A stretch of DNA of 64,000 nucleotides, from assembly GCF_020169415.1 (NCBI RefSeq), contig NZ_JAIULG010000006.1, forward strand, positions 57,733 to 121,732, in the 5' to 3' direction. This document shows, in pieces, positions 25,936 to 35,311 of the stretch. Position numbers and translations under genes: made by a program. The notes under the pieces are model-generated. The model did not search any database, was not told the origin of the DNA, and was given only the letters and a program-made list of their open reading frames with translations. The stretch is from Tsukamurella sp. M9C (GTDB taxonomy: Bacteria; Actinomycetota; Actinomycetes; Mycobacteriales; Mycobacteriaceae). How positions within the stretch are numbered: position 1 is the stretch's first letter; the number at the start of each line of letters is the position of its first letter.

Positions 25936-27888
25936 GTGAACCGCGTGATCGGCTTACCGCGGTTCTCGGACCGCACGCGCGACTGGTTCCTCAGCGGCAT
26001 GTCTGAGCGGGCCGGCACCCACGTCGGACCCCACGCGAAGGACGCGGAGCACCCGCAGCCGTGGTGGAAGGTCATGTGCCTGACCGGCGTCGACTACTTC
26101 TCGACCCTCGGCTACCAGCCCGCGATCGCGTTCATCGCGGCCGGCGTCATCTCCCCCATCGCCACCCTCGTGCTGATCGCGCTCACGCTGTTCGGCGCTC
26201 TCCCGGTCTACAAGCGGGTATCGCGGGAGAGCTTCAACGGCTCCGGCTCGCTGGCGATGTTCGAGCGGCTCCTCCCCTGGTGGGGCGGCAAGCTGTTCGT
26301 GCTGGTCCTGCTCGGATTCGCGGCCACCGACTTCATCATCACCATCACCCTGTCGTCGTCCGACGCCGCCGAGCACATCGTCGAGAACCCGCTCGTCCCC
26401 ACGTTCCTCCACGGCGCAAACATCCCCATCACCCTGGGGCTGGTCCTGGCCCTGGGCGTGATCTTCCTCAAGGGCTTCCGCGAGGCGATCGGCACCGCCG
26501 TCGTCCTGGTGACGGTCTACCTGTCGCTCAACGTGGTCGTCATCGGCGTCTCGCTGTTCCACGTCGCCGAGCGGCCGCAGAAGGTGCTGGACTGGCAGGA
26601 CCTGTTGTGGGCCGAGCACTCGAATCCGCTCATGGTGATCGCGGTCGCGCTCATCGTCTTCCCGAAGCTGGCGCTGGGCCTCTCCGGTTTCGAGACCGGC
26701 GTCGCGGTGATGCCGCAGATCAAGGGCGACCCGAACGATCCGCCCGAGTACCCCGCCAAGCGCATCCGGGACACCGGGCGGCTCCTGACCACGGCGGCCG
26801 TGATCATGAGCGTCCTGCTCGCCACGTCGAGCTTCGCGACCACCGTGCTGATCCCCGCGGAGGAGTTCGGCCCGAACGGCGACGCCAACGGCCGCGCGCT
26901 GGCGTGGCTCGCGCACGAGTACCTCGGGAACGGCTTCGGCACCGTCTACGACGTCTCGACGGTCGCGATCCTCTGGTTCGCCGGGGCGTCCGCCATGGCC
27001 GGCATGCTCAACCTGGTGCCCCGGTACCTGCCGCGCTACGGCATGGCCCCGCGCTGGGCCTCGGCCGTGCGGCCGCTGGTCGTGGTGCTCACCGTGATCG
27101 CCCTCGCGATCGTGCTGATCTTCGAGGCGGACGTGAACGCGCAGGGCGGCGCCTACGCGACCGGCGTCCTCGTGCTCATGACCTCGGCCGCGATCGCCGT
27201 GACCATCTCTGCGCGCCGCAAGCGCCAGACGGGGGCCACCTGGGGCTTCGGCCTGATCTCCGCGGTCTTCGTCTACACCACGATCGACAACATCATCGAG
27301 CGGCCCGACGGCGTGCGGATCGCCGCGCTGTTCATCCTGGCCATCGCCGTGGTGTCGATCGGCTCGCGCGTGCGCCGCTCGTTCGAGCTGCGCGCCTCGT
27401 CGATCACGTTCGACGAGAAGGCCCTCGAGTTCATCCGCGACGACGCCGCCGCGCAGCACGCGATCCGGATCGTCTCGCACGAGCCCGACGTGGACACCAA
27501 GAAGGAGTACCGGGACAAGGTCCGCGCGGAGCGCAAGTTCGGGCACATCCCCGGCCGCTCGCGGGTGATCCTGCTCGAGGTGTGGCCGCGCGACTCGTCG
27601 GACTTCGAGGAGGACCTGGAGGTCCGGGGCATCGAGAAGTTCGGCTACCGCCTGCTCAAGGTGCGCTCGGGCAGCATCGCCAACACGATCGCCGCGGTCC
27701 TGCTGTACATCCGCGACGAGACCGGCGTGGTGCCCGAGGTCTACTTCCAGTGGTCGGAGATGAACCCCGTGCTCAACATGGGCAAGTACCTGGTGGAGGG
27801 CTCGGGCGAGGTCGCGGCCGTGTGCCACGAGGTGCTGCGCCAGGCCGAGCACGACTCCAAGCGCCGCCCCACCGTCCACGTCTCCTGA
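25936..27888 (+). CDS. APC superfamily amino-acid permease
   Basis: 650 aa. A short basic N-terminus precedes about twelve transmembrane helices starting at [19 protein letters not shown] (near residue 53), then a soluble C-terminal domain of about 180 residues after residue 470. The membrane core resembles APC permeases; the soluble tail is typical of one actinobacterial subgroup. GTG 25936 is the first start; GTG 25945 is possible. The 160-bp upstream region to the divergent DUF4192 gene shows no recognised operator. Substrate unknown. Confidence 0.88.
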   Translation: MNRVIGLPRFSDRTRDWFLSGMSERAGTHVGPHAKDAEHPQPWWKVMCLTGVDYFSTLGYQPAIAFIAAGVISPIATLVLIALTLFGALPVYKRVSRESFNGSGSLAMFERLLPWWGGKLFVLVLLGFAATDFIITITLSSSDAAEHIVENPLVPTFLHGANIPITLGLVLALGVIFLKGFREAIGTAVVLVTVYLSLNVVVIGVSLFHVAERPQKVLDWQDLLWAEHSNPLMVIAVALIVFPKLALGLSGFETGVAVMPQIKGDPNDPPEYPAKRIRDTGRLLTTAAVIMSVLLATSSFATTVLIPAEEFGPNGDANGRALAWLAHEYLGNGFGTVYDVSTVAILWFAGASAMAGMLNLVPRYLPRYGMAPRWASAVRPLVVVLTVIALAIVLIFEADVNAQGGAYATGVLVLMTSAAIAVTISARRKRQTGATWGFGLISAVFVYTTIDNIIERPDGVRIAALFILAIAVVSIGSRVRRSFELRASSITFDEKALEFIRDDAAAQHAIRIVSHEPDVDTKKEYRDKVRAERKFGHIPGRSRVILLEVWPRDSSDFEEDLEVRGIEKFGYRLLKVRSGSIANTIAAVLLYIRDETGVVPEVYFQWSEMNPVLNMGKYLVEGSGEVAAVCHEVLRQAEHDSKRRPTVHVS

Positions 27889-27898
27889 CGCCGCGCGC

Positions 27899-28699
27899 TC
27901 ACGGCCGGTAGGCGAAGGGCAGCTCGTGGTGGGAAACGGGCAGCGTCTCGACCCGCATCCACGGGTACCGCTGTTCGACGGTGCGCGCCAGGGCCGCGCC
28001 GTCGTGGTACCGACTGCGCAGCGCGACGACGACGGTGACGCCGCCCGGGACGGCTTCCAGCGCTTCGAGCGCCGCCGCGGACGGCCTGCGCGGCGGCCAG
28101 TACGTCGGACGGGGACCATCCGCGACCGCCGCGGCGAGGCGACCCGACTCGACGGTCGGCGGCCAGTGTCCTCGTGTCTCCCAGAGTGCGAGAGCGCGTT
28201 GCCGCGTGCTCGACGGGGCCACGAGCGCCGGTAGCGCCCGGATCAGGACGCTCGGCCGCATGCGGGCGAAGACATCGGTCGGGTCGAGCAGGGTCATCGT
28301 GCGCACCCGCTCGGGACGCGCGAGAGCATGAGCGACCGCGATCTGCGCGCCGTAGGAGTGGGCGAGCACCGCGGCGGACGGCGCACCGACGCCGTCGAGG
28401 ACCTCCCCGACCCACGCCGGCCAATCCGCGCGGGAGTGGAAGGCACGCCGTTCGGTCCCGCCAGCGTCGCCCGGCAGGTCGGGCGCGATCACCCGGAACC
28501 GCTGCGCGAGGTCCTCGGCCTGCGCGAACCACACCGCCGCGGTACCACCGCCGCCCGGCAGGCACAGCAGCGGCGGCGCGTCGTCGTCACCCGCGACGAG
28601 CACCCGCGTGCGGGCGAGGTCACCGTCGACGACGAGCCGCCGGACGGGGACGCCCCACTGCTCGACCACGGCGTCGTAGGCGTCTTCGAACCGGTCCAC
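27899..28699 (-). CDS. Alpha/beta-hydrolase
   Basis: 266 aa. Oxyanion region LCLPGGGG (45-52), nucleophile Ser115 in LAHSYGA, and a C-terminal His in VSHHELPF. Start GTG 28699 has GAGG 8 nt upstream; the frame is open to 28846 but that would overlap the divergent marR gene. It shares a 60-bp control region with marR and is its likely target. Substrate unknown. Its stop lies 10 bp from the end of the permease gene, without an obvious terminator. Confidence 0.85.
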   Translation of the reverse strand: MDRFEDAYDAVVEQWGVPVRRLVVDGDLARTRVLVAGDDDAPPLLCLPGGGGTAAVWFAQAEDLAQRFRVIAPDLPGDAGGTERRAFHSRADWPAWVGEVLDGVGAPSAAVLAHSYGAQIAVAHALARPERVRTMTLLDPTDVFARMRPSVLIRALPALVAPSSTRQRALALWETRGHWPPTVESGRLAAAVADGPRPTYWPPRRPSAAALEALEAVPGGVTVVVALRSRYHDGAALARTVEQRYPWMRVETLPVSHHELPFAYRP

Positions 28700-28724
28700 G
28701 AAGCATTCCTCTCGATCATCGAGA

Positions 28725-28743
28725 TATTTGACCGTCAAGATAC
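28725..28743. promoter_or_regulatory. Probable MarR operator in the hydrolase/marR divergent region
   Basis: Inverted repeat with perfect core TTGAC-C-GTCAA (28728-28738) flanked by A/T-rich TAT/ATA ends, centred between the two divergent starts. MarR proteins commonly bind dyads of this TTGA-type. A possible -10 (TGATAT, 28745-28750) would make the marR transcript nearly leaderless. Confidence 0.55.
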
Positions 28744-28759
28744 CTGATATCGTCACCGC

Positions 28760-29185
28760 GTGAGCGACAACGAGCACCTCGTGCACGCCCTGCGCGCGGC
28801 GGCGCTGCGGTGGGAGCGCGAGATCGCTGCCTTCGGCGCGCGGCACGCGCTCGGCGACACCGACGTACGGGCACTGATCGCGTTGCTCGACCTGGAGCGG
28901 GCGGACGCGCCCGCCACCCCCGGTGCGCTCGCGGCGGCGTTGCGGCTGAGCTCCGCGGCGTGCACCGCCCTCGTCGACCGCCTCACGGCCGCCGGCCTGG
29001 TCGAGCGCGGCCCCGACCCCGACGATCGCCGCCGGGTCCGGTTGCTCGTCACCCCGGGCGCGCGGCGCCTCGGCGAGGACTTCTTCGGCGATCTGATCGG
29101 CCCGATCCGAGTCGCGGCGGCCGCGCTCACGCCCGCAGAAGCAGAGGTCGTGAGGCGTTTCCTCGCGTCCGCCGTTACGCCGTGA
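28760..29185 (+). CDS. MarR family transcriptional regulator
   Basis: 141 aa winged-helix protein. Recognition region TPGALAAALRLSSAACTALVDRL followed by the wing DPDDRRRVRLLVT, the family hallmark. GTG 28760 lacks a Shine-Dalgarno and lies about 10 nt after a possible -10, so a leaderless mRNA is likely. Divergent from an alpha/beta-hydrolase gene with a dyad between them; probably represses both. The ligand is unknown. Confidence 0.88.
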   Translation: MSDNEHLVHALRAAALRWEREIAAFGARHALGDTDVRALIALLDLERADAPATPGALAAALRLSSAACTALVDRLTAAGLVERGPDPDDRRRVRLLVTPGARRLGEDFFGDLIGPIRVAAAALTPAEAEVVRRFLASAVTP

Positions 29186-29295
29186 GCGGAAACACGCGGC
29201 GCGCGGGAATCGACACAGTGCGCGCGAGGTTGTCCCACGTGGAAAACTGGTAGCTCTCCCGCTCGCGCGGGGAGCACTGCGGTTGGAGGTAGCCC

Positions 29296-30231
29296 ATGGA
29301 CGAGCAGTCCCACATGTACGAGCTGGAGTTCCCCGGCCCGTCGGTCTCGGACACCGACGGCAACGGCCCCGTGCTGGTGCACGCGCTCGACGGCTACGCC
29401 GACGCCGGACACGCGCTGCGGCTCCTGCGGCAGCACCTCAAGGACAACCTCACCACCGAGCTCGTCGCGTCCTTCGACGTCGACGAGCTGATCGACTACC
29501 GTTCCCGCCGCCCCTCGATGACCTTCGAGGACGGCTTCACCGGCGTCGACGAGCCCGAGCTCAACCTCTACGCGGTGCGCGATTCCGCAGGCAAGCCCTT
29601 CCTGCTGCTCGCCGGCGCGGAGCCGGACCTGCGCTGGAACGGCTTCGTCAGCGCGGTCGCCGGCCTCGCCGAGCGGTTCGGCGTGCGCACGGTCGTGGGC
29701 CTGCACGCCATCCCGATGGCGGTGCCGCACACCCGGCCCGTGCCGGTCACCGCGCACGGCAACAACCCGGACCTGCGCAGCGAGCTGCGGTCGTGGGACG
29801 GCGGCACCATGCGCCTGCCCGGCAGCGCCGCGGGCATGCTGGAGCTGCGCATGGCTGACAAGGGCTACGACACGCTCGGCCTGTCGGTGCACGTGCCCCA
29901 CTACCTCGCGCAGAACGACTACCCCGAGGCCGTCCTCGGCATGCTCGGCGCGCTGGGCAGCTCCGTCGGCCTGCAGCTCCCCGAGGGCGATCTCGCGGTC
30001 GAGTCCGCCGAACTGCGCGAGCAGATCGACGCCCAGGTCTCGTCCAGCTCGGAGATCTCCTCGGTGGTCGAGGCGCTGGAGCAGCAGTACGACGAGGCCG
30101 CGCAGCAGCCCCGCGAGCTGCTCATCGCCGACGGCGAGGCCATCCCCACCGGCGACGATCTGGCCAGCGAATTCGAGGCCTTCCTCGCGGAGCAGGCCGG
30201 CGACGAGGGCGAGAACGGCACCGCGTCGTGA
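29296..30231 (+). CDS. PAC2 family protein (Rv2714-like)
   Basis: 311 aa. PAC2 (proteasome-assembly-chaperone-like) fold, conserved in actinobacteria, with VLVHALDGYADAGHALRLL near the N-terminus and LHAIPMAVPHTRP in the core; helical acidic C-terminus. Homologue of Rv2714. Function is unproven; the family also resembles a structural relative of ATP-grasp-associated proteins. GGAGGTAGCCC sets ATG 29296. Its stop overlaps the GTG of the following hydrolase (GTGA), so both are made together. Confidence 0.88.
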   Translation: MDEQSHMYELEFPGPSVSDTDGNGPVLVHALDGYADAGHALRLLRQHLKDNLTTELVASFDVDELIDYRSRRPSMTFEDGFTGVDEPELNLYAVRDSAGKPFLLLAGAEPDLRWNGFVSAVAGLAERFGVRTVVGLHAIPMAVPHTRPVPVTAHGNNPDLRSELRSWDGGTMRLPGSAAGMLELRMADKGYDTLGLSVHVPHYLAQNDYPEAVLGMLGALGSSVGLQLPEGDLAVESAELREQIDAQVSSSSEISSVVEALEQQYDEAAQQPRELLIADGEAIPTGDDLASEFEAFLAEQAGDEGENGTAS

Positions 30232-31169
30232 CACAGGTGCGTCAGCGCGTCGCGCTGATCCACGGCCACCGCCGGGCCTACCGGATCGGCGGCAGCGGAC
30301 CCGCTCTGCTGCTCATCCACGGGATGGCCGACAACTCGTCGACGTTCGAGCCGATCCTCGAGCGCCTCGCCGAGCGGTACACGGTGATCGTGCCCGACCT
30401 GCTCGGGCACGGACTCTCCGGCCGCCCGCGCGCCGACTACTCGCTGCCCGCGTTCACCAACGCCATGCGCGACCTGCTGCTCTACCTCGGCATCGAACGC
30501 GCGACGCTGGTCGGACACTCGCTGGGCGGCGGCATCGCCGGCCAGTTCACCTACCAGTACCCGCAGATGGTCGAGCGGCTCGTCTTCGTCAACACCGGCG
30601 GCGTCACCCGCTCCGTCTCCCCCGTGCTCAAGGCGGTCTCCCTCCCGATGTCGGAGGTCGCGATCCGCTCGCTCGCCCTTCCGGGCGTGCTGCCCGTCGC
30701 GAGCGCCGCGCTGGGTCTGCTGGGCCGGGTGCCGCTCAAGCTGTTCGTCGACAACGCCGAGTGCGCCCGCGTACTCGCGGGCCTGCCGCACGCGGGGACG
30801 CCGCGCGCCTTCGCCCGCACCCTGCGCGCCGTGGTCGACCCGTTCGGCCAGGTGGTGACGATGCTCGACCGCACGTACGTCGCCGAGTCCGTGCCCGTGC
30901 TCGTGGTGTGGGGCTCGGACGACCCGATCATCCCCGTCGAGCACGCGCACCTGTTGCACGCCTCGCTCCCGTCGTCCCGCCTTGAGGTGTTCGACGGTGC
31001 GGGCCACTTCCCGTTCCGGAGCGACCCGGAGCGCTTCCTCGCGGTGCTGACCGGGTTCATCGACGACACCGATCCCGCGCGGCTGACGACGGCCGACCTG
31101 CAGGACGCCCTGCGGCGCGACGCGGATCTCGACGCCGACCTGGACACAGGCGCCGAAACGCCCGCGTAA
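30228..31169 (+). CDS. Alpha/beta-hydrolase, PAC2-coupled (Rv2715-like)
   Basis: 313 aa. Oxyanion LLIHGMADN (28-36), nucleophile Ser98 in VGHSLGG, acid Asp231/Asp232 in WGSDDPIIP, base His260 in GAGHFPF. GTG 30228 overlaps the PAC2 stop by 4 bp. Homologue of Rv2715, where the PAC2-hydrolase pairing is also found. Likely an esterase or lipase-like hydrolase; substrate unknown. A paralogue follows 68 bp downstream. Confidence 0.9.
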   Translation: MTQVRQRVALIHGHRRAYRIGGSGPALLLIHGMADNSSTFEPILERLAERYTVIVPDLLGHGLSGRPRADYSLPAFTNAMRDLLLYLGIERATLVGHSLGGGIAGQFTYQYPQMVERLVFVNTGGVTRSVSPVLKAVSLPMSEVAIRSLALPGVLPVASAALGLLGRVPLKLFVDNAECARVLAGLPHAGTPRAFARTLRAVVDPFGQVVTMLDRTYVAESVPVLVVWGSDDPIIPVEHAHLLHASLPSSRLEVFDGAGHFPFRSDPERFLAVLTGFIDDTDPARLTTADLQDALRRDADLDADLDTGAETPA

Positions 31170-31205
31170 CCGGACGGGGCGCCGCCCGTAATCCGGCCCG
31201 CCCAC

Positions 31206-31222
31206 ACTGACGAGCAGTCAGT
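31206..31222. promoter_or_regulatory. Inverted repeat upstream of the second hydrolase
   Basis: ACTGAC-GAGCA-GTCAGT, perfect 6-bp arms with 5-bp spacer, ending 15 bp before ATG 31238. The size and symmetry fit a TetR-type operator; no regulator gene is adjacent. Confidence 0.45.
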
Positions 31223-31237
31223 CGTGAGGAGGCCGCG

Positions 31238-32206
31238 ATGAGTTCCGAGGTCCTGCCCTTCCGGGCCCGTCCGTACGTGCCCGACCTGTGCTTCGCGACG
31301 ATCCACGGGCACCGTCGCGCCTACCGGATCGGGGGCACCGGCCCGGCCGTGCTGCTGCTCCACGGCATCGGCGACAACTCCCTGGTCTGGGACTCCGTCC
31401 TGGCGCCGCTCACCGACCGGTTCACCGTGATCGCCCCGGACCTGTTGGGCCACGGCCTCTCCGACCGGCCGCGCGCCGACTACTCGGTCGCGGCGTTCGC
31501 GAACGGCATGCGCGACCTGCTCTGCTACCTCGGCATCGAGCGCGTCTCGGTCGTCGGGCACTCGCTGGGCGGCGGCGTCGCGGGGCAGTTCGCCTACCAG
31601 TACCCGGAGATGGTGGAGCGGATCGCCTTCGTGGCGCCGGGCGGGGTGGACCACGACGTCTCGCCGCTGCTGCGGCTCCTCTCGCTCCCCTTCGCCGAAC
31701 AGCTCGTCGCGCTCACGGCCCTGCCGGGCGCGAAGCAGGTCCTCGCCACCGCGCTGCTCGCCGCGGCCGCCGTGCCCAGCCCCGTGCGCCCCGACGCGGT
31801 GCAACTGCGCCGCGCGCTCGACCGGATGCCGAACACCGCCTCCCCGCACGCCTTCGCGCGGACGCTGCGCTCCGTGGTCGACCTGCGCGGCCAGGTGGTC
31901 ACCATGCTGGACCGCTGCTACCTCACGGCCGAGGTCCCCACGCTCGTGGCGTGGGGCTCCGACGATTCCATCATCCCGGCATCGCACGCCGAGGTGCTCC
32001 GGGCGGCGCTGCCGTCGGCGCGCGTGGAGGTGTTCGACGGTGTCGGCCACTTCCCGATGACGGAGGCGCCCGACCGGTTCCTGACGCTCCTCACGGACTT
32101 CCTGACGACCACCTCGCCGGCGCGGCTGGCGCGGACCCACCTGCGCGACGGGCTGCGGTCCGCCGCCGGCGTCACCGTCGCCGCGCCGGCCCAGGAGCTG
32201 GGCTGA
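31238..32206 (+). CDS. Alpha/beta-hydrolase, paralogue of the preceding gene
   Basis: 322 aa. Oxyanion LLLHGIGDN (39-47), nucleophile Ser109 in VGHSLGG, Asp in WGSDDSIIP, His in GVGHFP. Aligns over its whole length with the 30228-31169 product, sharing blocks such as PDLLGHGLS and RPRADYS, so the pair arose by tandem duplication. Unlike its neighbour it has its own upstream dyad and a GTGAGGAGG Shine-Dalgarno, suggesting separate control. Substrate unknown. Confidence 0.88.
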   Translation: MSSEVLPFRARPYVPDLCFATIHGHRRAYRIGGTGPAVLLLHGIGDNSLVWDSVLAPLTDRFTVIAPDLLGHGLSDRPRADYSVAAFANGMRDLLCYLGIERVSVVGHSLGGGVAGQFAYQYPEMVERIAFVAPGGVDHDVSPLLRLLSLPFAEQLVALTALPGAKQVLATALLAAAAVPSPVRPDAVQLRRALDRMPNTASPHAFARTLRSVVDLRGQVVTMLDRCYLTAEVPTLVAWGSDDSIIPASHAEVLRAALPSARVEVFDGVGHFPMTEAPDRFLTLLTDFLTTTSPARLARTHLRDGLRSAAGVTVAAPAQELG

Positions 32207-32239
32207 GCGGCCACGATCGCGGCCCGTAGAGTGAGATGA

Positions 32240-34735
32240 GTGAACCTCACCGACCTGCTGCCGTCCGACCCGACGGCCGACGCGGTCTTCGAGGCCTTCC
32301 TGGAGTGGACCGAGGATCGCGGCATCACGCTCTACCCCGCCCAGGAGGAGGCCCTGATCGCGGCGTGCTCGGGCGCCAACGTGATCGTGGCGACGCCCAC
32401 CGGCTCCGGCAAATCCCTGGTGGCGATGGGCGCCCAGTTCGCGGCGCTCGCGCAGGGCCGCCGCACCTACTACACCGCCCCGATCAAGGCCCTGGTCAGT
32501 GAGAAGTTCTTCGCGCTCTGCGAGGTCTTCGGCACGGAGAACGTGGGCATGGTGACGGGCGACGCCGCGGTGAACGCCGACGCCCCGATCGTGTGCGCCA
32601 CGGCGGAGATCGTCGCGAACTTCGCGCTGCGCGAGGGCGCGGACTCGGACATCGCCCAGGTGGTGATGGACGAGTTCCACTACTACTCCGAGCCCGACCG
32701 CGGGTGGGCCTGGCAGGTGCCGCTGATCGAGCTGCCGCACGCGCAGTTCGTGCTCATGTCCGCCACGCTCGGCGACACCTCCTTCTTCGAGGAGGACCTC
32801 ACCCGCCGCACGGGACGGGAGACGGTCCTCGTCGCCGGGGCGGAGCGCCCGGTGCCGCTCCACTTCGCCTACTCCACCATGGCGATCCAGGACCAGATCG
32901 TCGAGTTGGTCACCACGCACCAGGCGCCCGTGTACGTCGTCCACTTCACCCAGCAGTCCGCGGCGGAGCGCGCCCAGGCGCTCATGTCGCTCCCGCTGGC
33001 GAGCAAGGAGGAGAAGGCGGCGATCGCTGCGGCGATCGGCGACTTCCAGTTCACCACTGGCTTCGGCAAGACCCTCTCGCGCCTGATCCGCTCCGGTGTC
33101 GGCGTGCACCACGCCGGCATGCTCCCCCGCTACCGACGGCTCGTGGAGAAGCTCGCGCAGGAGGGCCTGCTCAAGGTCATCTGCGGCACCGACACGCTCG
33201 GCGTCGGCATCAACGTGCCGATCCGCACCGTCTACCTCACGGGCCTGACCAAGTTCGACGGGAACCGCACGCGCCACCTCCGGGCCCGCGAGTTCCACCA
33301 GATCGCGGGCCGCGCCGGGCGCGCGGGGTTCGACACGATGGGCACCGTCGTGGTGGCCGCGCCCGAGCACGAGATCGAGAACGCGCGCCGGGAGGCGAAG
33401 GCGGGCGGGGATCCCGCGAAGCTCAAGCGCGTCCAGCGCAAGAAACCGCCCGAGGGCTTCGTCTCCTGGGGGAAGGCCACCTTCGAGAAGCTCGTCGCGG
33501 CGGATCCGGAACCGCTGGTCTCGCGTTTCTCGGTGACCAACTCGATGCTGCTCAACGTGATCGCCCGGCCGCAGAACTGCTTCGAGTCGATGCGTCACCT
33601 CCTGGAGCAGAATCACGAGTCGCGCCGGAACCAGCTACGGCACATCAGAACCGCGATCACGCTGTTCCGCGGCCTCGAATCGGGCGGCGTCGTCGAGCGG
33701 CTCGCCGAGCCCGACGAGGACGGCCGGCACGTGCGGCTCACCGTCGACCTGCAGCCCGATTTCGCCCTGAACCAGCCTCTCGCGCCCTTCGCGCTCGCGG
33801 CGCTGGAGCTGCTCGACGCCGAGTCCCCGGAGTACGCCCTCGACGTGATCTCCGTGATCGAGTCCGTTCTCGACGACCCGCGGCCCGTGCTGCGGGCGCA
33901 GCAGAACGCAGCGCGCGGCGCCGCGGTGGCGGAGATGAAGGCGGACGGGATCGACTACGACGAGCGGATGGCGCTGCTCGAGGACGTCACGTACCCGAAG
34001 CCGCTGGAGGAGCTGCTCGTCCCCGCGTTCGCGACCTACGCCGCGGGGCACGCCTGGGTGACGCAGTTCGAGCTCTCGCCGAAGTCCGTGGTGCGGGAGA
34101 TGATCGAGCGCGCGATGACCTTCAACGACCTGGTCTCGAAGTACCAGCTGGGCCGCTCGGAGGGCGCGGTCCTGCGGTACCTGTCGGACGCCTTCCGGAC
34201 GCTGCGGCACACCGTTCCCGAGGCGGTGCGCACGCCGGAACTCGACGACTACATCGCCTGGCTGGGCGCGCTGGTGCGGTACGTGGACAGCTCGCTCGTC
34301 GACGAGTGGGAGGAGATGACCTCCCCGGACCCGGTGAAGGCGCACGCCTCCGCCCCGGAGATCGGGCGCTCCACGTCGCTGACCTCCGACGAGCGGGCGT
34401 TCGCAGTCATGGTGCGCAACACGATGTTCCGGCGCGTGCAGCTCGTCGCCGAGGAGGAGTACGACCTGCTCGACGCGATGGACCCCGGCGTCGACTGGTA
34501 CGCGGCCTTCGACGACTACTACGAGGACTACGACGACATCGAGACCGGACCGGACGCCCGTGGCCCGCAGCTGTTCTCGCTCGATACGTCGATGCCGCGG
34601 GCCTGGAAGGTGCGGCAGACGATCGCCGATCCCGACGGCGACCACGGCTGGGCCATCACGGCCGTCGTCGACCTCCCCGCGTCCGACGAGCGCGGCGACG
34701 TCGTGCTCGTGGACGTGGAGGTCGTCTCGGGCTGA
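32240..34735 (+). CDS. DEAD/DEAH-box helicase with DUF3516 C-terminal domain
   Basis: 831 aa Ski2-like RNA helicase. Walker A ATPTGSGKS (51-59), DEFH at 144-147 (instead of DEVH), SAT motif LMSATLGD, and QIAGRAGRAG motif VI. The C-terminal 330 residues form the DUF3516 region. Probably involved in RNA metabolism; no characterised homologue known to me. GTG 32240 follows a weak AGAG. The TGA stop (34733-34735) directly abuts the TAG of the convergent SRPBCC gene, with no space for a terminator. Confidence 0.9.
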   Translation: MNLTDLLPSDPTADAVFEAFLEWTEDRGITLYPAQEEALIAACSGANVIVATPTGSGKSLVAMGAQFAALAQGRRTYYTAPIKALVSEKFFALCEVFGTENVGMVTGDAAVNADAPIVCATAEIVANFALREGADSDIAQVVMDEFHYYSEPDRGWAWQVPLIELPHAQFVLMSATLGDTSFFEEDLTRRTGRETVLVAGAERPVPLHFAYSTMAIQDQIVELVTTHQAPVYVVHFTQQSAAERAQALMSLPLASKEEKAAIAAAIGDFQFTTGFGKTLSRLIRSGVGVHHAGMLPRYRRLVEKLAQEGLLKVICGTDTLGVGINVPIRTVYLTGLTKFDGNRTRHLRAREFHQIAGRAGRAGFDTMGTVVVAAPEHEIENARREAKAGGDPAKLKRVQRKKPPEGFVSWGKATFEKLVAADPEPLVSRFSVTNSMLLNVIARPQNCFESMRHLLEQNHESRRNQLRHIRTAITLFRGLESGGVVERLAEPDEDGRHVRLTVDLQPDFALNQPLAPFALAALELLDAESPEYALDVISVIESVLDDPRPVLRAQQNAARGAAVAEMKADGIDYDERMALLEDVTYPKPLEELLVPAFATYAAGHAWVTQFELSPKSVVREMIERAMTFNDLVSKYQLGRSEGAVLRYLSDAFRTLRHTVPEAVRTPELDDYIAWLGALVRYVDSSLVDEWEEMTSPDPVKAHASAPEIGRSTSLTSDERAFAVMVRNTMFRRVQLVAEEEYDLLDAMDPGVDWYAAFDDYYEDYDDIETGPDARGPQLFSLDTSMPRAWKVRQTIADPDGDHGWAITAVVDLPASDERGDVVLVDVEVVSG

Positions 34736-35200
34736 CTAGCCCCGGACGACGGCGTCGAGGCCGGCGAGCGACTGGTCGAGGTACTCCGGCGGGAACGGCG
34801 GCATGGAACCGACGAAGTCCCGGAAGGACTGCGGGGTGTCGGTCCAGTCGTAGGTCAGCGTGACCTGCGTGCCGTCGTCCGACGGTGCGAGGTCGTACCG
34901 CCACCACCAACCGCCGGCCTCCCAGGCACCCTCTCGACTCGTTCCGGGCAACCACCCGATGACGCGGTCCCGCTCGAAGTCGGTGACCTTGTTCTCCATC
35001 ACGTAGTCGCCGCCCGCCTGCTCGAGGTACATGTTCACGGAGAACATCTGCCCGACGTGGTCGAGCGGGGCGGGGTCCACCGCGGCGCGGACCCAATCCG
35101 TGGGCTCGATGTCCTGGTGGCGTGCGGGATCGGCGAGCGCGGCGAAGACCCGATCGGGGCTCGCGGCGATGACTCGGGTGGTGGACATCCGCTCGGACAT
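34736..35200 (-). CDS. SRPBCC (START/polyketide-cyclase fold) protein
   Basis: 154 aa. N-terminal TRVIAASPDRVFAALADP is the typical first strand-helix of the SRPBCC ligand-binding fold, and the centre is Trp/Gly-rich (EAGGWWWRYDL). Such proteins bind hydrophobic ligands; function here unknown. AGAGAG lies upstream of ATG 35200. Convergent with the helicase gene, stop codons contiguous. Confidence 0.82.
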   Translation of the reverse strand: MSERMSTTRVIAASPDRVFAALADPARHQDIEPTDWVRAAVDPAPLDHVGQMFSVNMYLEQAGGDYVMENKVTDFERDRVIGWLPGTSREGAWEAGGWWWRYDLAPSDDGTQVTLTYDWTDTPQSFRDFVGSMPPFPPEYLDQSLAGLDAVVRG

Positions 35201-35311
35201 GGTGACTCACTCTCTGCTGTGTCTCCACGGCGCGCGTCGGCCCGCACGCCATGTTCACAGCGTACACATGAAGGCCTCCGGCGGCGCCGGATCGCGGATA
35301 TCCGCCGCGGG

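Noticed and set aside
28700..28846. Longer N-terminus of the 27899-28699 hydrolase
   Set aside because: It would cross the operator region and the divergent marR coding sequence; GTG 28699 has a proper Shine-Dalgarno.
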